NCBI GenBank assembly: GCA_025617375.2
Contig: JAMYGW020000009.1
Coordinates: 434,001 to 498,000, forward strand
Direction of reading: 5' to 3'
Length of the DNA: 64,000 bases
Origin: Acarospora socialis
Lineage: Eukaryota; Ascomycota; Lecanoromycetes; Acarosporales; Acarosporaceae
Position 1 is the first letter of the stretch; each line of letters begins with the position of its first letter. The translations under genes were made by a program, and so were the position numbers. Shown here in pieces: positions 1-10,752 of this stretch. Under the pieces are notes generated by a model, which ran no database searches, was not told the origin of the DNA, and saw nothing but the letters and a program-made list of their open reading frames with translations.

Positions 1-1325
1 AGATTGAAATATCAGTGGTCCCAAATGTCAAGATTTGTATGATATCGTCGCTGTATCTCCCCAACGATCAAGGTCTGAGGCTGGCGGAGAATTTTGCCAA
101 TAGCCTTCGTACTTCAAGGTTCTGCGGGGAGTTATGTTATGGGGCTCGTATAACATCTGCCAAGCCCTCCTATAATACGAGTACTTAGATAGGGCGCAGC
201 CGTCGTGCTATTTCTGGAGCTTGGAATTACTATAGAGAGTTAGAGACAATAATCTTGGTGATGAAAACAGCCCATCACATGATTACTCCTTGGGACCAAG
301 GATCCGAAGTCGAAAGTGGTTCTGACATGCAGAAGACGTCGGCGAATTTCTATTACATCGCATAACTGCTCGCAGCAACACCAGCCTTGCGGTAAACCGG
401 ACCTGTATCGATCAAACCCCCACGAGCATCCTCGTACTGTCGACAACTACCTAGTATATCGGAGAGCTTCTTGAGCTCCTGTGAAGTCACCATGTGAGAG
501 TGAGGTGTTGCCCTAATAACTCTCTAAAGAGAAGTCAACGCGATCCTATGAAACTCTCCGCAGTAGACTGACTAATGGGCGCCAAGCTCGGCGCCGAATC
601 GGGGCTGAGAAGGTTAGCAACCCTACGGTCCCGACGACTTTACCAGGCAATACGCTTACAATACTCCAAATTAGAAAACAGCGTATCCATTCAGAACTCC
701 CATATTATTGTTTCTTGGGTAATGAAGCGGGAAGAGATCTTCAGGCGGGCTCGTATTATTATCGCAGCTGGGTGGAAAGCAGTGTTCTATTTGTGGCACG
801 TTTCACAAAGCGAAGAGCGGCAAGCTAGCTTCTGGTCAAGGTACCAGCGCCTCATTCCGGCCCCTGAATATCGATCTCCACACTCTCACACCTCCTGCCA
901 AACTCGTCACCGTGGGCCATACTCTTTGCTTTTCCTAGTGAACACGGGAATGAAGAAGGCTTGTCGCTTCGGCGCGCCATGCCTGCTTCCTTCCCGGCAC
1001 TGTACCTACTTCGTACTTCGTACAGAGTTAACACTACCTACCTACCCAGGTACTGGCAATCAACGCAGCTGATGGGGGCCAAATCACTTCAATGGTGTTT
1101 CATTATACGAAAATGTCGTCAATGGCGTGCATTATACGAAGTAAGGTAGTGCCGTTGCCTGATTTTGCTTCTTGTCAGGCAGATTTGCTCCGCAAGTGTT
1201 CTGTATAAATATCTACACAACGTCTCCGAATGATACCATCTTCTTTGCGAACTACATATCAGCTTCAGATTGGCCACGCCATCAAAACATATTCACGGGC
1301 TTCTCGTTCAACAAGTTCTCTCAAC
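1..1325. other. 5' edge, no gene supported
   Basis: I see no recognisable coding exon, RNA gene or repeat here. Open frames on both strands are short and low in family-like composition. The last few hundred bases are the promoter and leader of the lysozyme gene that starts at 1326. Confidence 0.5.
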
Positions 1326-2520
1326 ATGCACAGTTCTATGATAATCGCGTTTCTGGCATGTGCTGCCTTCCCAATTGCTACTGCTGCTCCTACCGCCGAA
1401 GCGGAGCTTGCTGGCTTGTTCCGGCGTGCAGCCACAACTTGCACAATCACCAGTGGTCAGAAGGGCGAATGCGTGGCTACATCTGCCTGCAAAAGCGCAG
1501 GGGGCAAGTCTGAGGCAGGGTAAGAGGGTCTCAAGAAGTAATTTCATTGTTCCGTGCGGACTTGTTCTGACGCGCTTGGTGTCCAGGCATTGTCCAGGCG
1601 CAGCGGACATCCAGGTAAGTCATGCTGTACAGCCATGTGCAAGACGTTGTTGACTTTCCGTTGCAGTGCTGCACATACGGCACTTGCAACGTCGGCGGCA
1701 ACGCCGGGCGCTGCCAGCCCACTTCAACGTGCTCCGGCACTAGGTAAGTACTATTTAACTGTTGGAGCTGTGGCTTTTAGGGCATGACTAACAACTTCTA
1801 CCACAGCACACCAGGGTAAATAAGGAACCCCAGCTTTTGCATCACGAATCAACTAACGATGCTGCAAAGCCTCTGCCCCGGTGCCGCCAACATCCAATGC
1901 TGCACCTCTTCCAGCGGAGGCAGCTGCGGGCCCCCTAATGTGAACGCCGCAACTGTAGCCCTTATTAAGGAATTCGAAGGCTTCGTCGCGTCGCCGGCAC
2001 CCGACCCCATCGGACTCCCGACAGTTGGGTACGGGCACCTGTGCAAGACGAAGGGATGCTCGGAAGTGCCCTACAAATTTCCATTGACCGAAGCGCAGGC
2101 CGCGGCGCTTCTGCAGACAGATTTGAAAGTATGCCAATCCTCCAACTCCTCTCCCTTTCCTTGTTTTAGCCCCCATCGCTCTTTCAAAGATGCGTCGCCG
2201 GATACAGCAAGCTCATTTTGGCGCAGAGCTACGAGAAGTGTCTCGCAGACAAGGTCTCCGATTCAGTCAAACTCAACGACAACCAATACGGCGCGCTTGT
2301 CTCATGGACGTTTAACGTCGGTTGTGGGAACATGGGTGGCTCCACGCTCGTGACGCGCCTCAATAACGGGGAGAACCCTAACACGGTGGCGGGACAGGAG
2401 TTGCCGAAGTGGAACAAGGCAGGCGGAAAAGTTTTGCCTGGTTTGACGAGACGGAGGGACGCTGAGGTTAAGTTGTTCCAGACGGCGAGTGGAAAGCAAG
2501 CTTTGCCAGCGAAGTGCTGA
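1326..2520 (+). CDS. secreted GH24 lysozyme with N-terminal cysteine-rich repeats
   Basis: Six exons inferred: 1326-1519, 1587-1614, 1667-1743, 1807-1815, 1870-2128, 2227-2520 (about 286 aa). The N-terminus is a hydrophobic signal peptide ending near IATAAP. Two related cysteine-rich modules follow, each carrying a CPGAA[DN]IQCCT motif. The rest is a phage-type muramidase (GH24). The catalytic trio keeps T4-lysozyme spacing: Glu in EFEGF, Asp nine residues on, and Thr of PTVGYGH six further on. The motif QYGALVSWTFNVGCG is typical of the family. The enzyme should cleave peptidoglycan between MurNAc and GlcNAc outside the cell, most likely against bacteria. The cysteine-rich region resembles the substrate-enhancing N-terminal domain described for some fungal GH24 enzymes; I infer this from cysteine pattern only. 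Joins agree in phase and the 9-nt exon is needed to keep the frame. The GH24 family is best known from phages and bacteria, so ancient transfer into fungi is likely. Confidence 0.88.
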
Positions 2521-2795
2521 TTGATGGAGCGGCGCGTGAGATTGGTGTGGTTCATCAAGTATGTGATTGCTAAAGAGCCATCTATGAAAAACTTCTACAT
2601 ATAAGTCTTGATAAGTGTCTTTTATATCTAGCAATAAGCTCATAAGTCCATTACATCAACAAGATTGCAAAGTAACTCGGTGAGAGTACTATCTCCATCT
2701 AGTATCATGTCCTAATTCGGCCTCGAGATATAGGTTGAAACGCGAAAACGTTTTGGCGCGAATGCCCATTAGACAGTCTTTGCACAAGACGATCA

Positions 2796-5102
2796 TCAGC
2801 TACTGGAAAAACAAGGCTCTATCTCCGCCCTCGCAAGGTTATAACCCCTAGAAAATCCAGCATACCGCTGCGCATCCGGTTCAATAACCTCCAAGCAAGC
2901 CCTCAGACCATCCCGCTCCCTTCTCGCGATTTGCTTCAGAGTATCCTGACTAATCTCACTCAGCAAATTCGACGCCGTCAACGCCTCATGAAGCTGCACA
3001 AACGCCCAGGCCATCCCGATCAAGAAATCCGCATTCTGATTCGGCGTCATAGACACGTGCAACATCTTGACTGCAAACTCGTCGTCACGACCCTCTAGTG
3101 CTTCCCAGAGAGAAGTCGGTAGCGGCAGACTCGCGTGCTGCATCATCTCCAGTCCGAGTTCCACAAGGCCGACAGTGTGAGGTCTTCGCATTTCGTCCAT
3201 GCCCGCTACGCCTGGCCCTTCGGATTCAAAGCCCGATTGGGCACGCAGGACGCGGACAACTGCTGAGCCGGTAGCGTTTGCTACTTTTGCTGGGATAGAA
3301 ACGAAATTTTCTAGGAGACAAGGGTGTGCGAACCAGAGGGGGATGAATTTGTTAATGTTTGTAGGGTGGAAGGGGAAGATGTCGGTTGCTTCGAGGGCGG
3401 ACGGCGGTACGGGCTCCGAGGAAACATCTGGGAGCTGGATTTGCTTCAGGACCGGATAGTCCTGGCGGATGTCCTGCATCCGGCATGCCTCACTCGAAGG
3501 CACTCCGTCCCGCCCAACGAAGGACCAGTAGACGCAGCTGTCAGGCTCGCCAAGCCCGTCAATCCAGGCCTTGACGATCTCGACCTCGCTTTGGGTGAAG
3601 GAGCCAAACATCTTACCTTCCCAGGAGAGCTCGCGGATAAGCCGACTGTTTTTGCTGTCGCCCTTCCGGACCCACGGTTTCATGTTCCCAAGGTCTTCCA
3701 AGAAGTCCATCTGCCACTGTTTGGAAGCGAAAGCAGTTGGTTCGAGCCAGTCGATGAGGCTATGGCGGCCAATCTTGAGCTTGCTGTTGCAGTGGATCTT
3801 GTGCGCCACCGGTGCCTTGGCTTGGAAGATTTTGACGACTTCGGCTTCACGCGCGTTGCGAGGGAAAGAGTCGACTGCAGGTGGCTTAAGGGACGGCGAC
3901 TGAGGCGTCGTGGGGAGACCTTCCGCCAGAATGAAACCTGCTTGGACACGTTTCCACGCTTGCTGAGCTGCCCGATCTCCGCCTTTCTCCCGCATCTGCT
4001 CGATATATCCGACAGCCGCCTCCATTGCCATTCTTGCGTGACCGCTATCTGCATTATCGATCGCAATGTGGAGCAAGAAGTAGTAAGCGTTGAGCTTGAG
4101 TTCCTCGAGCTCCTTGACAGTCTTCATGAGATGAAGTGGGAGCCCTTCGTAGGCCATGTTGAAGCCTAGGATCTCCGGCAAGAACTCGTGCGGGAAGAGT
4201 GATATGAGCAGCTGAGCAAGAGCTGCTTTCCAGATGCGGGGCTCATTGAGATTATGCCTTGGGTGTATAAAGTCAAGGGTATCGCCCTCAGGTAGCCCAG
4301 CCCCAATCTCTTCCAGCAGGTCCCGATAGACTGTCACATGGTTCTTGTCTAGGTCTCCGTCACCGAGCTCTTCCGACATCACCTGCCAGGCGTCCTTAGT
4401 CGATCGGCGTAACGCGAAGGGAGTCGAGATCTTGTTGATGTGGCCCAGCCATGCGCCATCGACATATTTTACTGGTGCTGCTTGTTTCAACCACCACTCT
4501 GCTTCCACCCTATCTTTAAACATCTCCCTAGATGACCCAGCTTTCCTCCTTGCAATATATTTCTCCCATTGTTGAGTGGTTGCGTCATTCTCGGAGCGTA
4601 AGAAGGCAGCGAGGTCCTTGTGCGCATAATTCTTGACGGACAGAATTCCGGACTCTGGGTGTTCTTGCGCATCTGTGAGCGTCTCGGTGAACAGTTGAAG
4701 CAGTATGTCCCTGCATCTTGGCAGAATTTCGGGGTATTGCTCAAGGTTCTGCAGCTTGTAGTACAGATCTTTGTGCTCCTGCAGTGCCGCGGACTCGGGG
4801 TTATGTGGCGCTCTTTCTCGTATGACCCGAGGAGATGCCGTCTTCTCGCTGGTCGAAGGCTGAACGACTGGACTGGGCGGCCGCTCGACGTCTCGTTTCG
4901 GGTTTTGGTTTCTGGTGAATACTCGTGCTGCAGCCTCGACGGCTTTCACAACGAAGAATGCAACGGCGAGAAAACAGACAGCCTGAAGGACGACGAACAT
5001 GCTGAAACTATGATATGCGACTCTGCTGGCCGTGGCAAGCAGGTCTGACTGAAGGGAAGGGTGAGTTAGGATAGACATTAGGCAGGAAAAGACATGCTCC
5101 AA
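2796..5102 (-). CDS. membrane-anchored haem-oxygenase-like diiron (iron-containing redox) protein
   Basis: One uninterrupted frame of 768 aa. A strongly hydrophobic helix at about residues 33-57 suggests an N-terminal membrane anchor, followed by a charged linker. Residues of about 215-400 match the iron-containing redox enzyme family (Haem_oxygenas_2 type, relatives of UndA and SznF). The motifs seen are NHVTVYRDLLEEIG, then GFNMAYEGLPLH, then LHIAIDNADSGHA; these supply the Glu, His and Asp residues expected for a two-iron site. The C-terminal third is helical and unassigned. Family members use O2 on fatty acids or amine-containing metabolites. The substrate here cannot be read from the sequence, and no biosynthetic cluster surrounds it. 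There is a 662-bp gap to the divergent methyltransferase gene. An alternative is a non-catalytic relative, if a metal ligand is lost. Confidence 0.72.
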   Translation of the reverse strand: MEHVFSCLMSILTHPSLQSDLLATASRVAYHSFSMFVVLQAVCFLAVAFFVVKAVEAAARVFTRNQNPKRDVERPPSPVVQPSTSEKTASPRVIRERAPHNPESAALQEHKDLYYKLQNLEQYPEILPRCRDILLQLFTETLTDAQEHPESGILSVKNYAHKDLAAFLRSENDATTQQWEKYIARRKAGSSREMFKDRVEAEWWLKQAAPVKYVDGAWLGHINKISTPFALRRSTKDAWQVMSEELGDGDLDKNHVTVYRDLLEEIGAGLPEGDTLDFIHPRHNLNEPRIWKAALAQLLISLFPHEFLPEILGFNMAYEGLPLHLMKTVKELEELKLNAYYFLLHIAIDNADSGHARMAMEAAVGYIEQMREKGGDRAAQQAWKRVQAGFILAEGLPTTPQSPSLKPPAVDSFPRNAREAEVVKIFQAKAPVAHKIHCNSKLKIGRHSLIDWLEPTAFASKQWQMDFLEDLGNMKPWVRKGDSKNSRLIRELSWEGKMFGSFTQSEVEIVKAWIDGLGEPDSCVYWSFVGRDGVPSSEACRMQDIRQDYPVLKQIQLPDVSSEPVPPSALEATDIFPFHPTNINKFIPLWFAHPCLLENFVSIPAKVANATGSAVVRVLRAQSGFESEGPGVAGMDEMRRPHTVGLVELGLEMMQHASLPLPTSLWEALEGRDDEFAVKMLHVSMTPNQNADFLIGMAWAFVQLHEALTASNLLSEISQDTLKQIARRERDGLRACLEVIEPDAQRYAGFSRGYNLARAEIEPCFSSS

Positions 5103-5764
5103 GCTTGTAGCAGAACATCATGACTTCTTCGTCGCGGGGTGGCTGATAATGCTTGGCACCATGAGTTAGGTAGGTACCTAGGTAGACGTCCTGCGTTACG
5201 TGATGTGTCCCATGTCCCCTACCCAGATTGAGAGCTAGCAAAAGGGGCTAGCCCTAGGGTCATGATGCCATCCCATTCATTATAACAAGGTGCTGGATGA
5301 TGCAGTCATGTCATGGCGCTGCTAAAAGCGGGGTTAGCTCCGGCTGTCTCCCCAGCCAGGTAAAGGTGGTTGCCTCATTGGCTACAGCCGTAAAGCCAGT
5401 AACTGTATTTGCCAAAACTCTGCGGCCGTTGGTGGTGATGCAAATGAAGATGATGACACCATGGTTAAACTTAATCTACCAGAAGAATCGCGACGAACAT
5501 TGTTCCATACAAATTATTAGATCAGTATTGTTTAGTCCAATCTGAGAGTTCCGCTTACTCACCCTGTTAGGATGGAAGATACGGTCCTTAACCTACAGCT
5601 ACCATCTTTGACTCCAATTGGCCAGATGTCCCTCCCTATGCACTCATCGCCGTGACCTTAGAGCGCACAACAACAGCATCAACACTCCCAGTAAACCGTC
5701 CCAGTATTCAGTACCTCCAGCAACGTTACAGTGGCTAGGCCCTGCATATGAAAAGGACTTCCAC
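5103..5764. promoter_or_regulatory. divergent intergenic region
   Basis: The space lies between the starts of the diiron protein (minus) and the methyltransferase (plus), so it should hold both promoters. The downstream frame stays open to about 5618, but the only upstream initiator there is TTG, so I treat that part as leader. I see no specific motif I can name. Confidence 0.4.
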
Positions 5765-6823
5765 ATGATAGAAACCTCCGAGGCCGCATTTTTGGCCTTG
5801 GCAGCGTATCTCAAACAGCAAAACTACACATTCATCTGCCCGACTCCAGAGAGCCAGCAGCGGGTCGTTGCTAAGAGGAACCAAGATCCGGAAAAGCGAA
5901 ATGTGGCCAACCTTGAGGATTTCTATGGCTGGAGTTTGGCGGCCGATAGGTATAAAAATCAGCTACGATGTATCTGCACGCAAGCTCACTTCCACGCTAG
6001 AGGCACCATAGACCGGTTGCTCCCTCCGGCCTTGCTGAAGCAGCTATTAGAGGCGTCTATAGTAATCCCCGTCGAGGGCCAAGATGGCCTCAAGTCTAAG
6101 TACCGGTTTTCCAATCTATATCTGCCACACATACAGGATGGCACCAGTCCACCTCAGTTGTACTACGTCCACTCCGCCTTCCCGACCACGCAATCCGATG
6201 CCGTGTTCTTCGGGCCAGACACGTACTTCTTTCTCGACTTCTTGACTCATGCCAGCAAGTATCTTCCGCCAAAACCGAGAGCCGTTGTCGACGTCTGCTG
6301 TGGTTCCGGCGCCGGTGCTATCCATATGGCGCGCGAACTCCCTGAAAGTACGGTCGTTGGACTGGATCTCAACTCCAAAGCACTGGCCTTAGGCCAGGTT
6401 AACGCCAAACTAGCCGACTGCCGGGTTGAGTTCATGGAGTCAGATCTTTTCGCTGCTGTGGACGCAAGAGAAGACATCGACCTTATAGTCAGCAATCCAC
6501 CGTACATAGCAGGTGACGTGCCCATGTACGCGGCCGGAGGTGCTGAGCAGGGTCTTGCGTTACCGCTCCGCATCGTCTCGGAGGGTGTCAAGGTGCTGGC
6601 CGAGGGCGGGCTGCTTGTGATCTATACAGGCCTTCCGGTCTTCTATCAGAGGCCTGGCCTTGATTCTTTTCTCCAGCGTGTTCGCGAACTTGAAGGCGCG
6701 GAGCTGGTGGCTTACCGGATCATACATCCGGATATGTTTGGAGAAGAGCTGTCCTCACCGGCTTATGCGGATACGGGCAGGATACAAATTGTCGGAGCTG
6801 TGTTGAGGAAAATCAAGAGATAA
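5765..6823 (+). CDS. class I SAM-dependent methyltransferase, PrmC/HemK-like
   Basis: Single exon, 352 aa. I start at the first in-frame ATG (5765, reading MIETSEAAF). The frame is open for 49 codons upstream but without an ATG. SAM-binding motif I is VVDVCCGSGAGAIHMA (glycine-rich loop), followed by the acidic end of strand 2 in VVGLDLNSKAL. The catalytic motif NPPY sits in IVSNPPYIAG. NPPY marks methyltransferases that modify planar nitrogens, such as glutamine N5 in release factors or DNA/RNA adenine. The region before the SAM fold (about 170 aa) is helical and resembles the N-terminal extension of fungal and bacterial PrmC-like enzymes of unknown substrate. Ordinary eukaryotic release-factor methylase (MTQ2) is shorter, so this is probably a different, less studied branch. 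Confidence 0.78.
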   Translation: MIETSEAAFLALAAYLKQQNYTFICPTPESQQRVVAKRNQDPEKRNVANLEDFYGWSLAADRYKNQLRCICTQAHFHARGTIDRLLPPALLKQLLEASIVIPVEGQDGLKSKYRFSNLYLPHIQDGTSPPQLYYVHSAFPTTQSDAVFFGPDTYFFLDFLTHASKYLPPKPRAVVDVCCGSGAGAIHMARELPESTVVGLDLNSKALALGQVNAKLADCRVEFMESDLFAAVDAREDIDLIVSNPPYIAGDVPMYAAGGAEQGLALPLRIVSEGVKVLAEGGLLVIYTGLPVFYQRPGLDSFLQRVRELEGAELVAYRIIHPDMFGEELSSPAYADTGRIQIVGAVLRKIKR

Positions 6824-8835
6824 CCATTGACTATTTCAAAAATAATGCCAGATTCGGGTTAGTGTCCTTTAAAACCAGGTCAATGAAGCTCTTAGCAACT
6901 GGTTTCAACAACCAGTCGTGATATTGTTCCCTCTCTGTGTGGTACGAACCAGGATTCGGATCAGAGGTAAAAGATTCCCATAATTCATAGGCCTGCACAA
7001 AAGACTCGAGAGAAGACTTGGGTAAACAAAACACAGATTTTTCGCACAAAATCTGACGGTTAGTTTGATATAGGGTGGGTTAGGCTGGTAGGGTCAGTAA
7101 TAGTATATTTTTAATATTTTCAGTAGGATTTAGCGACGTAGGTGATTATGGAATTCTTTTCTACGGGCCGTTGTCTATCTGAGTATCTTATGCAGGCGCA
7201 TGGATTATGGAAGCTTTTTACTTTTGTTTCTTTCAAGAAATGCTTCTCCGCTGACAAAGGTCTGTAAATGAGTGGTTGTTTCTTCTCTCTCTTGAGCTGT
7301 GTCAAAGCACTTTGAAGGATACTGATGGCTTGTGTCGATCAATCTCATCGTAGAGCCACGGTAAACATTTCTGCTCCCGAGTGGTCACAACAAAGGTCCT
7401 TGGTACCAAATTTCTAGCTGCGATTCTAGGGGTTTCGGCAGTCAAGATGCGTCTCTCTTCTCTCTGTCCTCGTCCGCGGCCGCGTCCGGCGCACGGGATC
7501 CTATCCACCCTTCGAACCATGATTTCTCCGCCACCCGCGCCAATGTCCCCTTGATAGTCAGAGAGGAGAAAGAGGAGCACGCAACGCCGACAATGCGGTC
7601 AGAAACACCAAACCTTACAAGACAGCCCGCAAAGGGCCGGCCACTTCCTTACTGTCTCGCCGCTGCCGCGGCGTCCACTTTTCGTGAGCATGAGTGCTGT
7701 CTCATACCAAGCGGCCTGCTCATGTTTGACAGGCATGCTGCCCCCCTGGCACCTGGGTTTATCCGCTGGGCTACCCCTCCCACCACCGCCCCCACCGCCG
7801 CCCAGTCACACGTCTTCGGGCGAGACGCTGGGCTCGTGCGGCTGCAGCCAGTCAGTATGTTGTTCTCATTCTCGTTTCTCCTTGAGTTTCTCTCATAACT
7901 CCTGTGTCCCTGTGGTCTGAAGAACGGGCTTTCACTCTGTTGGCTGGACCATTATCAAGTACTATGCTGATTTTGGTTCTAGAGACGTCTGGTCCTTGTC
8001 ACTACCGTGCCGTCACCAGACCGTTGCAGTCATGCTTCTGCGCCGTGCCTCGTTCGTGTTTCTGCTCCCCGATCGAGATTCCTGACTAAAAGTGTGTAGA
8101 TCACCAGCCCGTCCTCCTCAAGCTTGCGTTGCGGCGCCTGCTGTCGGCCCCTTCTCGTCCCAGTCGGCTACACGATCTCGAGGATCAAATAAGAGCTTCG
8201 GAAGCTCAATTGGCTGCGGTCGAGGCAGACGGGAAAAAAAGATCCAAGTAGATAGGAGTTGACCCTGTGAAACAGAATAGAAGTTGTAGTTGGCCAAAAG
8301 CACTGTCAGTGACACAATTCAGTGAAGCATATCTGGCCAAACGGCAAAAGGGGGGAGATCGACGTGGTAGGGAGGCGGAAGCGGTGTGGAAGACAGCCTT
8401 TGCGAGCTGGCCGGGCGACTCGGATTACGGAGGAAGAGTTGTGGCGACACTGCAGGCGCAGATCAACGCCTTGAAGATCTGCCCCCAAACGGGCCAACAG
8501 CTGCTGACTTTTGACAACGACACCGCGAGCATTGTAGCTGACCGCCTGACCAAGAGCCTACTACTCTCCAGACGCTTACCTTGAAACGCTATCAGCTGTC
8601 AGAATGTCTTTCACCTGTGGCTTGCTTCATCAGTCCTTTACCTGCACATTGGGATGTATTTGTCGATCACCAATCGATCAGACATGCTGAATGATTCTAG
8701 AGATAGCTCATCTATGACGTTCATCAGGACCGTAGTACTCTAAAAATGAAGCCGGGCGCTTTCTCAACGCCCCAAGTGCAAGAAATCAGATCGTTGGTAG
8801 CAGCTTCACGGCAGCAATGCAGCATGTACAGCCTG
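6824..8835. other. 2-kb gene-poor stretch
   Basis: I cannot support a gene here. The first part is AT-rich. Around 7430-7560 there are purine/pyrimidine-biased runs, and around 7780-7800 a CCACCGCC-rich tract. A modest open frame lies at 8267-8584 (+) with no family resemblance; it is neither clearly coding nor excluded. The end near 8836 is the 3' flank of the ankyrin gene. Confidence 0.4.
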
Positions 8836-9646
8836 CTACTCGCTGTCGCTTGCGCTACCGGTGGCGCCCGGCTCATCCTCGTCGTTATCCACCACGTCAT
8901 CCCCTGCCATCATTGCGAACTCCGCTTTTTGGAGTACGCTTCGTAATTCCGTGTTTCGTGGATCTACCAGCTCGAACGGCTTGAGCTTCGCTTTGTTACG
9001 TATCCTGCACCGCTATGAGCAATACGTCCTCCCTGAGCCGTGAGATTTATGTGCCAAGCAGTCCTCGCAAGAGTAAGCGCGGCCCGTTTGAGACTGACCT
9101 TGGATCGGCACCTGCATCCAGCAATAGCTCTGCCATTGCCTTGGCGCCTTCCCAATCGCCTTTTGGTAGCCCATTGACGAATCGTACCGCCTTGTGGAGC
9201 GGCGTATCCCCTTCTAATCTGTCCAATGGGTCCACCTCCAGTCCTTCCTGATCCAACAGCATATCGACGACTTCATCTGTCGCATATATATGCATCAATG
9301 CCCTGTCCAGTGTCTGTTCTCTCTTCTGATGGGGTACTGAGAGCATGCTTACAGCTTCCGTACGTAGCCCCTAAATGCAAACAGTAACTCCCTATCCCGT
9401 CCGTGGCGGTATTCAGGAGATGTGCTATTTGCTCAGATGCCGAATGCTTTTCGGACGGCGTTTTAGAAAGTGAGGTGAAGACTTCGGTGAGGAGGTCGGT
9501 ATTGTTTCGCCGGCAGGCCTCGAGAAGAAGCTCGCGGGGTGAGGCACCCTGCTCAGTGTATCAGCATGTGCGTGGATCTCGAAAATCTCCGAGTGGAGTG
9601 ATGGAAGTGTGCTGAATGCACGGCACTTGCATACCTCATCTCCCAT
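8836..9646 (-). CDS. small ankyrin-repeat protein
   Basis: Four exons on the minus strand: 9635-9646, 9353-9548, 9099-9276, 8836-9004 (184 aa). Every join keeps phase, and conserved words cross the junctions (ATYGS-Y-EVVDMLLDQEG and LLLDAGADPR-IRNKAKLKP). It has about two to three ankyrin repeats; visible cores are GDTPLHKAVRF and AELLLDAGADP. The acidic tail is EDEPGATGSASDSE. The first exon carries only four codons (MGDE), so the start is the least certain part. The layout resembles small fungal ankyrin proteins often compared with yeast Yar1, a chaperone for ribosomal protein uS3. That link is suggestive only, although a uS3 gene lies about 21 kb away in this window. Confidence 0.78.
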
Positions 9647-10004
9647 CTTGAGCTTATGCAGCGCAGTTGCAGGTCCTTTTGGTGATGTGCACAATCAAAC
9701 GCCGTGGAATTAGGAAATAAATCCCTCAGCCCTGAAGAAGACCCTGAATTTATAGATACTGCATGTATTGTTTATTTGTTGTGGTCGAGGATCGAGGAGC
9801 CTCGTTGTTACTATTCTGGTAGAGACACATGCGCGTCCTCAGACACGATGCTGCAGATGGCCAAACGGCTGACAGGGATACGTCAGACTGCATCTTAGGT
9901 GAACCGCGGCCTCCGTACTCGCACTTCTGGAAGGTCACCGTAACTTTCTCGATCATACCCTAGCTATTCTTCCCATCACGTTCAAGAAGCGGAAGACCGT
10001 GAGG

Positions 10005-10574
10005 ATGCTTCTATGTATGTGCCCATTGACAGAAGCTGAAGCTCTGATGCTGACTTCAAGGAAGTCTGCCCCTCCTGCAGCAACACCTTGACTGTGTCTC
10101 GAGCTCCTTTTAATCAAGACGAGCCTGACTACCCGAACGGACGGAACCGTCTTGAGTGCAAGTCATGCCCATACCAGTTTCTACTCGACAAGCGGTACTA
10201 TGAGCGCAAATGGATGAAGCGGAAGGAAGTCGAAGACGTGATAGGCGGAAAGGGGTCGTGGGATAATGTGGATCAGACGGATGGTAGGTTTTATCATCCA
10301 GACTCTTGAGCCTGAAACCCTTCATGCATGCTGTACTTTCTTAATCTCACTGCTAATACGCCTGAACCTCCAGCACAATGTCCCTCAGCAGACTGCGAGG
10401 GAGCTAGGGCGTTCTACTACCAGGTTCAGATACGTAGTGCTGATGAACCCATGACCACATTTCTCAAGGTAAATACATACCTTCCGTGTTGCTGGGGACT
10501 TGCGGCATAGTTCACAGACTGTGCTCATGCTGGGTTAGTGCACAACATGTGGAACACGTTGGAAAGAGAATTAG
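10005..10574 (+). CDS. RPC11: RNA polymerase III subunit RPC11 (TFIIS-like zinc ribbon)
   Basis: Four exons: 10005-10014 (10 nt), 10065-10283, 10374-10468, 10539-10574, giving 119 aa. The N-terminal ribbon has FCPSC plus a second CKSCP pair. The C-terminal ribbon has CPSADC and CTTCGTRW. Between them is the conserved RSADEPMT loop, whose acidic tip enters the polymerase active site in TFIIS-type proteins. RPC11 gives Pol III its RNA-cleavage activity and is needed for termination and re-initiation on tRNA and 5S genes. The ten-base first exon encodes only MLL plus one base, and the splice completes F of MLLFCPSC. It converges with MED31, with a 178-bp gap between stops. Length is close to the usual 108-120 aa. 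Confidence 0.93.
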
Positions 10575-10752
10575 ACCATCACAGTTCCGCGCTTCCTAAA
10601 TCGAATGATCACTTGCTTTCGACGCCTATCGACTTCCACCGCTCTCCGCCCTGTGACTGCCACGACCGTCTGATTGTGGCTGTGATACTGCCCGCTTGGC
10701 CCGAGTTCCGTGACTGGGGAATAGGGCATGTTCTGAGACGCTCGAAACGTAC

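Noticed and set aside
3324-4169. 281-codon open frame on the plus strand
   Set aside because: It is antisense to the well-supported diiron protein gene and has no motif of its own.
5618-5764. Longer N-terminus for the PrmC-like methyltransferase
   Set aside because: The only initiator upstream is TTG, and the added residues do not look conserved.
8267-8584. 105-codon plus-strand frame
   Set aside because: No family resemblance, no splice partners and no neighbours that support it; left as unassigned.
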